Assembly (NCBI GenBank): GCA_900618425.1
Contig: UZAN01048056.1
Span: forward strand, 3,521-17,093
Length of the DNA stretch: 13,573 nucleotides
Reading direction: 5' to 3'
Source: Echinostoma caproni
Lineage: Eukaryota; Platyhelminthes; Trematoda; Plagiorchiida; Echinostomatidae
In this document: positions 8,203-13,573 of the stretch, piece after piece
Layout of the letters: each line of letters starts with the position of its first letter
Position numbering within the stretch: the stretch's first letter is position 1
Position numbers and translations under genes: made by a program
Notes under the pieces: model-generated
What the model was told of the DNA's origin: nothing
Database searches by the model: none
The model's input: only the letters and a program-made list of their open reading frames with translations

Positions 8203-9642
8203 ATGACTTGGACCTCGTTTTGGTGCGGGATTACCACGTGGTCGGAAGATCTGAGTTGGAACGAGATACACAATTTGCATGATCCAAATGTGAACCAATC
8301 CCGCCGATATGTGAAATTAAATGTGACTGATGCGACGGAATCGTATAATCAAGTGTGGTGTTTTCATATGGATTTGGTTCTTGTCGCTCTGTTAGCAACC
8401 CTTTCCTTAGTGGCAAATATGGGCTTGCTTTATTTGGCCCGATTAACCAAACCACTAGTTCAGATCACACATTCCAGCTTCTCAATGACCGGACCACTAT
8501 CACCATTCACTATCCCCCCTACGCAAACCAACAATAACAACAACAACAACAACAGTACTGGCATTCAAACAGCAAGTCCTACAAGGAAAAGTAGCTTCTC
8601 AGCTCGACGACTGTTGTGCTGTCAGCCTGTACCCAAACTATCTCTCACGGATCAATTCTATAACAGTCTGATGCAAAATTCGGCTAGTACAGCCGGTCTA
8701 CTGCGCAAGTGCTCATCCTCGGTGAGTATTTCCCGAATGGCGAACAGTTCAATCACCAACCCAGTTGGAATTCCGTCCACAAATGGACGAGCTCCACGAA
8801 CCCGAAGGCATCGTCGATATTTGAAAGGGTTGTTGGGGCTTTCAGTGAGCAATCTGACAGTGGCATTCAGTCTGTTTTTATGGTGTGTCTGTCATATTAC
8901 CGAGGACCGCATACTACTACCATGGCTTGCCTTACTCACCGTAGGCAATCACGCGTTGGCTGACATCGCCCAGTCCTTGGAAATCGGTGCAGTTCTGTGG
9001 ATCGCATTGGAACGAACATTGGGCATTCATTGGCCTCGTGAAAGACGACCATCCAGTCCGAATGTGAACAAAACGAAGCCGGACATGTCGGTGCGCAAAC
9101 AAATCTGTCAGGCTCTGTGTCCACGATGGTTGGCCCGGTTGAAGCATTCGAGGTTCGTGGTGAACATGCGCACATTTGATCCACCCCGGTGTGTTCTGGC
9201 CAAATGCCTTCCATGTGCCAATGATTGTGGTCTCGGGTCCAATTTGGCACTCAAAGCACGATTACATCGAAAATTGCGTTGTGTCACACGTAGCCTGCTC
9301 AGTCTGTTCCCTCTGATTCTATTCATCCTGGCTGCGGTGCACAGTACACAGGCTCTGATCAGACCGTTGCTCAACAACCGGAAACGGACCAATTTCAGCT
9401 CTGTGTTCTTTCTCACCGAACGAATGCTAATGGAATTACAAACTAACCCGTCTGACGAACGATTTCCGACGGAATGGCGGCAAAATATGACCATCAGCAC
9501 CAGCACTACGAACAACAATAAGACTACACGGTTTTTCACCATCACCTACTATACGAATTCCATTGTGTCAGCCTTGGTTGTGGGTCAGTTTATCGCACCG
9601 CTGGCCATTCTCATCACGACCAATTTGCTCATCTATCGAAAG
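8203..9642 (+). CDS. Rhodopsin-type GPCR, coding exon for TM1-TM5 (partial gene)
   Basis: Probable cell-surface G-protein-coupled receptor; ligand unknown. The 480 codons encode an extracellular N-terminus with sequons at N31 and N40, then TM1 (about 57-80, conserved N72), a 126-residue first intracellular loop with eight Asn, TM2 (207-228), TM3 (243-273) ending in ERT at 270-272 in place of DRY, and a long Cys-rich loop (279-361). TM4 (362-384), a second extracellular loop with sequons at N397, N428 and N439, and TM5 (about 451-478, P466) follow. TM5 ends in NLLIYRKV, which resembles peptide (FMRFamide-like) receptors. The start is the first ATG after an in-frame TGA at 8167-8169 and has A at -3. 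A splice donor follows codon 480. If unspliced, the frame ends at 9753 as a 516-residue protein without TM6-7, which is unlikely to be the real product. A flatworm-specific orphan family is possible. Confidence 0.8.
8530..8553 (+). repeat. Polyasparagine codon repeat in the receptor
   Basis: Eight consecutive Asn codons, seven AAC and one AAT, encode residues 110-117 in the first intracellular loop. The near-pure AAC run suggests recent expansion of a trinucleotide microsatellite within coding sequence. Confidence 0.9.
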
Positions 9643-9648
9643 GTAGGT
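9640..9648 (+). other. 5' splice site ending the receptor exon
   Basis: AAG|GTAGGT is a strong donor placed directly after the end of TM5, at a codon boundary (phase 0, after K480). The 36 codons that follow to the stop at 9751-9753 are Ser/Thr-rich and unlike TM6, as expected for intron read-through. Confidence 0.7.
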
Positions 9649-10217
9649 CGCATAACTACTACCAATCCGAAATCGATTTCATTATCCTCGTTATCCATGC
9701 GATCCGATTTGCAAATCACCTCATCCGATTGGCGTAAAAATATATTGCACTAAACTAACAATTACGGCGCTGTGCAGTTTGGTTTGTCTGAAGCGGTAGT
9801 TACAAAGATACATAGACATGTAATGCATGTATGAGGTCGGTTGTTTACGTATCAGAAAAGTTGAGCAGTCTGATTGCTCGGACATTGTTCAGACTAAGAT
9901 AAGTTGTTTGGATAACAGATATCTTTTTATCATTGTGTGCTACGATGATTTTTGCGTCAATTTGTAGACCTGCTTTCCCAAATACTGGGATTCATGAATT
10001 TAAAATGGGATGGGATAGGAAGAAGCGATGGACGAGGACGCGCTCAAAATTTTGCACATAAATCAATCTCGTGGAGACCTATCTGCACGGGATAATCACC
10101 TGTTAATTTCGGTAAAATACTCAATGATATTCGGGAGAAAAGAATGAACTAGATGTGACATTCGTTATGTAGCTAACCAGACAGATAATCACATACACAT
10201 ACAGTGCCATTAATCCA
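9643..10217. other. Probable start of a long receptor intron
   Basis: No coding exon, hydrophobic segment or NPxxY-like motif was found. If the donor at 9642/9643 is used, this and the rest of the window are intronic, giving an intron of at least 3.9 kb. Confidence 0.5.
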
Positions 10218-10320
10218 GTCAGAATGGCCGATTGGGAGAGCGGCATTAGGCAACGACGACCGGAGCGGGTGCCCCATGGTGACTAGATTTCAATGTGTTC
10301 GAGTGAGAGACAGAGAGAGT
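10218..10320 (+). mobile_element. Degenerate Leu/Ser-tRNA-like SINE head
   Basis: GTCAGAATGGCCGATTGG (10218-10235) resembles the 5' end and A box of eukaryotic tRNA-Leu. A weak B box GTGTTCGAGTG follows at 10295-10305. The A-to-B spacing of about 70 nt fits a tRNA with a long variable arm. The 3' acceptor strand is not recognisable, so this is not a functional tRNA gene. A SINE head or tRNA pseudogene is the better reading. Confidence 0.4.
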
Positions 10321-11284
10321 TGAGACGAGAACCAGCAACAGTTATGGAAAATAGCATTCACATTTCGTACTGGATGGATGACGTGTATAGAAAAAAAGAA
10401 GAAATAACAATTTGCATGTGAAACCATGTCAATTAGGCCCTAAGTCACTCATTCTCAGTGTTAAGAAATTCATCATACTGACTAATGATACGAAAGGAAG
10501 TGCAGACAAGCTCCATTTGCGTATATTGCAAGAGGCAACCTATTTGGTATCAGAAAGTGCCTTAAATCGTGGATTAGGCTAGCCCTACGGTCCCAAAGCG
10601 GGACGTTGAAGGCGACTCACATGTATGGCAAATCATGCCTTGTGCGTGTTGAAACTTCATCCGAAGATTCGTCCACCAAATATCCACGCAACGACAGATC
10701 ACCTGAGCAAAACGAACAGTTTTCAGACGGTACCACAAACCGTACAAGTGATACTAATTTNCATATATCATACAATTGGCCAGATTAGTGGATTCCCAGC
10801 TCGTTTCCGACGACCATTACGGAAATAAATAAATATATCGCATGTTCATATCGTTGAGATTAACTTAGCTGCTTATCGCCAACCACTCTTCAAAGAAGGC
10901 CGAAAAACGAACATCTTTCCGAATGAATCCTAGAAAACAAAATCAATATCCGACAGCATAAAAATCAGATCTTATTTGTACGGGATCCGGGCACACCGTG
11001 TTTTGTGCAATGCCGTTGTCACAACGAACAAGTCAGTAGTCAGTGGAACGTCTAACTTTTCGGAGTGTTTACCGTTTAAATGTGTACAAGAAATTATTCG
11101 ATGCCGATCGTGTCCGTGTCAAGGTAGCCAAAGTAATCTAACGAATTTATCACATAATGTCGTCTCGCATCGTCCCCCTCCCGCTCCTACCCATGAAGCA
11201 GTATATATATTTCACACTTGTCTGAGGACAGACTGTGTGCCAAATAAATCATGGTACAATAATCTTTATAAAAAGAAAAATTTT
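10321..11284. other. Gene-empty stretch
   Basis: Short plus-strand frames at 10606-10828 and 10976-11290 lack recognisable domains and splice framing. An ambiguous base lies at 10761. Nothing further is supported. Confidence 0.5.
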
Positions 11285-11885
11285 CCCTGATTGGCTTGTG
11301 GGCTGAGTACTGCCAGGTTGCCCAGGCCAAGGCAAGTGAATTTTTTTGAGGAATCCACAACCGGAGCCTTCGGCTAGCCAAAGCCTGACCCGCAAGGCAG
11401 CGGGGCGGTGTGCGAAAACCGCAGTCCATTGGGAGCCGGTGTCCAGTTCATCGGATCATACGCCCTTCGGACAGGGTCAGACGTCCAAGGTGCCCAATAC
11501 ACCTCAATGCCCAATCGAGCCGGTGACCACTGCCACAACCGAAAAGGTGTGGGTGTGGTTCGTACGTCCCCTCATGGTTGGTTTGGAATCAGGGTTTTTG
11601 GCCAACTCCCCTAGGTGAACTGCCAGTGGTCCACCAACCCGGCTATAGCCCCGGATATCGGCTTTTTGTCCTCTCACTTTGGTGGGAAAACACCTCCACC
11701 GCGAGAAGGCAGTGAGTAGCGCTTCCTCAGCAGAGGCTATTTGAGACGCTTGGTCGTATGGGGGCATTTCGTGAGGTGCAAGGGCAGGGTGACCAGCGGC
11801 AACCCTAGACACCCACGCCCAACCATACTGAGGCCTTGGGAGGCAGTGGTAATACCTTTTATCCCCGCAAGTTGCAATAAAGCGC
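11285..11885. mobile_element. GC-rich block, probable retroelement fragment
   Basis: Base composition rises sharply here compared with the AT-rich flanks on both sides. Overlapping open frames occur on both strands (plus 11346-11618, 90 codons; minus 11504-11890, 128 codons). The plus strand ends with AATAAA at 11876-11881, just where composition falls back, which resembles the 3' end of a retroposed or LINE-type element. Neither translation shows a reverse transcriptase, endonuclease or gag motif, so family and orientation are open. A high-copy untranslated part of a non-LTR element is the preferred guess. Confidence 0.4.
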
Positions 11886-11970
11886 ATCATATAAGACAGA
11901 ACTAAACAATTCGAGTAAAAATCGATTCCAGGATGTTTTCTCTATCTAGTATCTTGCTAGCGAAATCATA

Positions 11971-12031
11971 AGGTTGTCTCGGATAGTGGTAGCTAATTTG
12001 CCGACCTCGTGGTTCGAATTCGACCCAACTT
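11971..12031 (+). mobile_element. tRNA-like SINE head, truncated
   Basis: AGGTTG (11971-11976) pairs with CAACTT (12026-12031), one G-T wobble included. It encloses an A-box-like TCGGATAGTGG (11979-11989) and a B box GGTTCGAATTC (12011-12021), 10 of 11 against the consensus. Length and layout match the head of the SINE at 2818. No matching body or tail was found downstream. Confidence 0.45.
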
Positions 12032-12297
12032 CACACATATTATCGTTTCCATTAAACTAAATATCATGCACAATGATAGATTAAGTCCACTGACGAATGT
12101 AAGTAACGACATTTTTCACATAGTGTATTTGTGGTTGTTTGCATGACATGATTGAACGAGTAGAATTAGTTATAGGTCTCTGATTGACATTATCACGATT
12201 GCTGAACAAGCGTTTTCAACAACTACGAGCTCAGGATAAGCTCAAGGAATGAACTTCTAGAAAGGGCGTAATTTCAGCCATGTTAGTCGTTTGTATC

Positions 12298-12463
12298 TTT
12301 CTGTTTTTATTTTCACTTCATTTTACTGAATACATAAGGACACCATTTTCGGAATTCTATCATATAACACACAACTGGAAAAAGTCAAACGATGGTGATG
12401 GGATTCGAGTACCAGTCCACCGGGGTGATAATTTGGTGACGTTACCACCGGGCCAACACCACC
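12298..12463 (-). mobile_element. tRNA-derived SINE, copy 3
   Basis: On the minus strand the head starts GGTGGTG (12457-12463) and pairs over seven positions (one G-T) with CATCACC (12394-12400). The A box TGGCCCGGTGG (12445-12455) fits the consensus closely. The B box TACTCGAATCC (12401-12411) is weaker. GTCACCAA in the head, a GTGTGTTATATGATAGA stretch in the body, and a tail of GTATTCAGTAAAATGAAG then an A-rich end all correspond in order to the copy at 4231-4421. The open frame on the opposite strand at 12280-12567 is explained by this element. Confidence 0.7.
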
Positions 12464-12954
12464 TCCAAATGAGGTCAACTTTATCTTTGACCCTCGTGTA
12501 TACCAATACTTCACATGATTTTACCTGTTACTGTTTGATTGAGGAATACGGATTCCCGATGGAATGAAACTAATTAGATTATTTTCAGCAGTTCTATCAT
12601 CAAATGTACTCCAACCGTTCATAATTCAATGAAAAACTCCGTTCGTCTTACCGTTCCAAACCACGGTGCTAACGTTTGATAACCATGCTATTGGCTATCG
12701 GCCCGGTTTGGACTATTTCTAATGAGGTATGACAGTCATGAAGTTCTTGTGGTGAAAAAAAAGACACTGATTGTTTGTAACCAATGTAAGTAATTCGATG
12801 GGTGAGTATAAGTGTTTGCGGTTATTTCATCCTCGGACATTCGTGTTGAAGTACCAGATTTTTACCAGGACAAGGGGTCCAAGTGAGACGTGACCTGGAG
12901 TTATACTTTCTTCATCCAGGCAGCCAAACCAGGTTTGATAATATATTTCAGTAA
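12464..12954. other. Gene-empty stretch
   Basis: No open frame of note and no repeat structure was recognised between the minus-strand SINE and the hairpin at 12955. Confidence 0.5.
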
Positions 12955-13114
12955 GGGGAGAAAACATGCTAAGCTGGAAAAGAGATAATCAACATTCCAG
13001 CTCCATGACCGGATGTTGCACACGCTTTGTGTGACGAACAAAGTGTGAGCAACATCCGGTCATGGAACTGGAACGTTGATTATCGCTTTTTCAACTTATC
13101 ATGATTTCTTCCCC
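12955..13114. repeat. Compact inverted repeat, 76-77 nt arms and 7-nt loop
   Basis: 12955-13030 and 13038-13114 are reverse complements with about nine mismatches and one single-base gap (close to 87% identity by eye). The inner 47 bp has four mismatches. The loop is GTGACGA (13031-13037). The arms begin with GGGG and end with CCCC. The structure would give a single long RNA hairpin if transcribed, or a cruciform in DNA. It may be a short foldback transposon (MITE) or a hairpin RNA locus. The loop is too short to hold any gene. Confidence 0.9.
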
Positions 13115-13573
13115 ATAATATACAGTTTGTATAAACTGTGATGTATTAACTGGTAGAAGGATCACCGTAAACGAGCTTGTTCGTTACTCTATTTTGTTAC
13201 GATGTGTAAGGATGATATATTCGGACAATCCATTTTAGTATAGTGGAACTGGATGGAATAACACAAGCAAGCTTGAGTGCTATGTGTCGTTCGCGTTCTG
13301 CTCCAAACGCTTCGCAATTGCATGCCACCAGTTCCCTTTAACAATTTCATGAGTGCAAGAAGAAGCATCGTGATCACAGGAAGGATGTGTGTTGAATTCA
13401 ACTATAGTTTGTGGTAACCTCATCAGCCATGTGCGCATAGATCAAGATCACATTTTTTGTTAATATAGTGACAGATTTGGGGACAGGGAAGAGAAATCAA
13501 TCAATATGAAGGCCAAAGGTCACTAATGTGAACCCGGATGAGCATAGGGGCGGGGAGCGGAATCACTGCGGGG
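13115..13573. other. Gene-empty stretch
   Basis: A 70-codon minus-strand frame (13189-13401) has no recognisable domain. Nothing else is supported. Confidence 0.5.

Noticed and set aside
8722..8845. Possible intron inside the receptor's first intracellular loop
   Set aside because: The donor is good, but the nearest acceptor gives a 124-nt removal that breaks the frame and destroys TM2, while the uninterrupted frame is intact.
9108..9545. A 145-codon minus-strand frame
   Set aside because: It is antisense to the receptor exon, whose own frame is longer and has clear transmembrane segments.
12089..12115. CTGACGA resembling a hammerhead core (plus strand)
   Set aside because: No stem II followed by GAAA is present.
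10218..12463. Functional tRNA genes at the A/B-box pairs
   Set aside because: None forms a complete cloverleaf with proper D, anticodon and T stems. Retroposon heads or pseudogenes explain them better.
12280..12567. A 95-codon plus-strand frame with a hydrophobic start after a TTTCAG acceptor-like site, considered as a TM6 exon
   Set aside because: The acceptor gives the wrong phase for the phase-0 donor, there is no TM6/TM7 motif, and most of it lies antisense to a SINE copy.
13405..13426. CTGATGAG on the minus strand
   Set aside because: The downstream sequence has no stem II/GAAA arrangement.

Overview
The window looks like a piece of a digenean trematode (parasitic flatworm) nuclear genome. 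The evidence is indirect. Almost all of the DNA is non-coding and crowded with short interspersed elements, microsatellites and inverted repeats. Two elements carry hammerhead ribozyme cores whose stem II and flanks closely resemble the Smalpha-type elements of schistosomes. The one convincing gene is an intron-containing, strongly diverged rhodopsin-type receptor with huge loops, a style common in flatworms. The N bases at 4996-4997 and 10761 indicate a draft assembly. Species cannot be named from the sequence alone.

Layout. Positions 1-2817 hold no supported gene, only simple repeats. From 2818 to about 4990 lies a cluster of Pol III-type retroposons: a tRNA-headed SINE (2818-2990, +), a possible degenerate tRNA-like head (3330-3395, +), a second copy of the SINE family (4231-4421, +), and two hammerhead-bearing elements lying head to head (4612-4800, - and 4801-4990, +). 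A large imperfect inverted repeat occupies 6085-6577. Between 7600 and 8080 a GT-rich tract is followed by a CA-rich tract, then a candidate TATA box.

The gene starts at 8203. Its first visible coding exon encodes transmembrane segments 1-5 of a G-protein-coupled receptor and most likely ends at a canonical 5' splice site after 9642. The open frame runs on to a stop at 9753, but TM6 and TM7 are missing. No exon encoding them was recognised in the remaining 3.9 kb, so the rest of the gene probably lies beyond the window and 9643-13573 would be intron.

That putative intron holds a Leu-tRNA-like SINE relic (10218-10320), a GC-rich block ending in AATAAA (11285-11885), another tRNA-like head (11971-12031), a minus-strand copy of the 4231 SINE family (12298-12463), and a compact hairpin with 76-77 nt arms and a 7-nt loop (12955-13114). 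The most notable items are the paired hammerhead elements, the two unexplained inverted repeats, and a receptor lacking several residues usually conserved in its superfamily.
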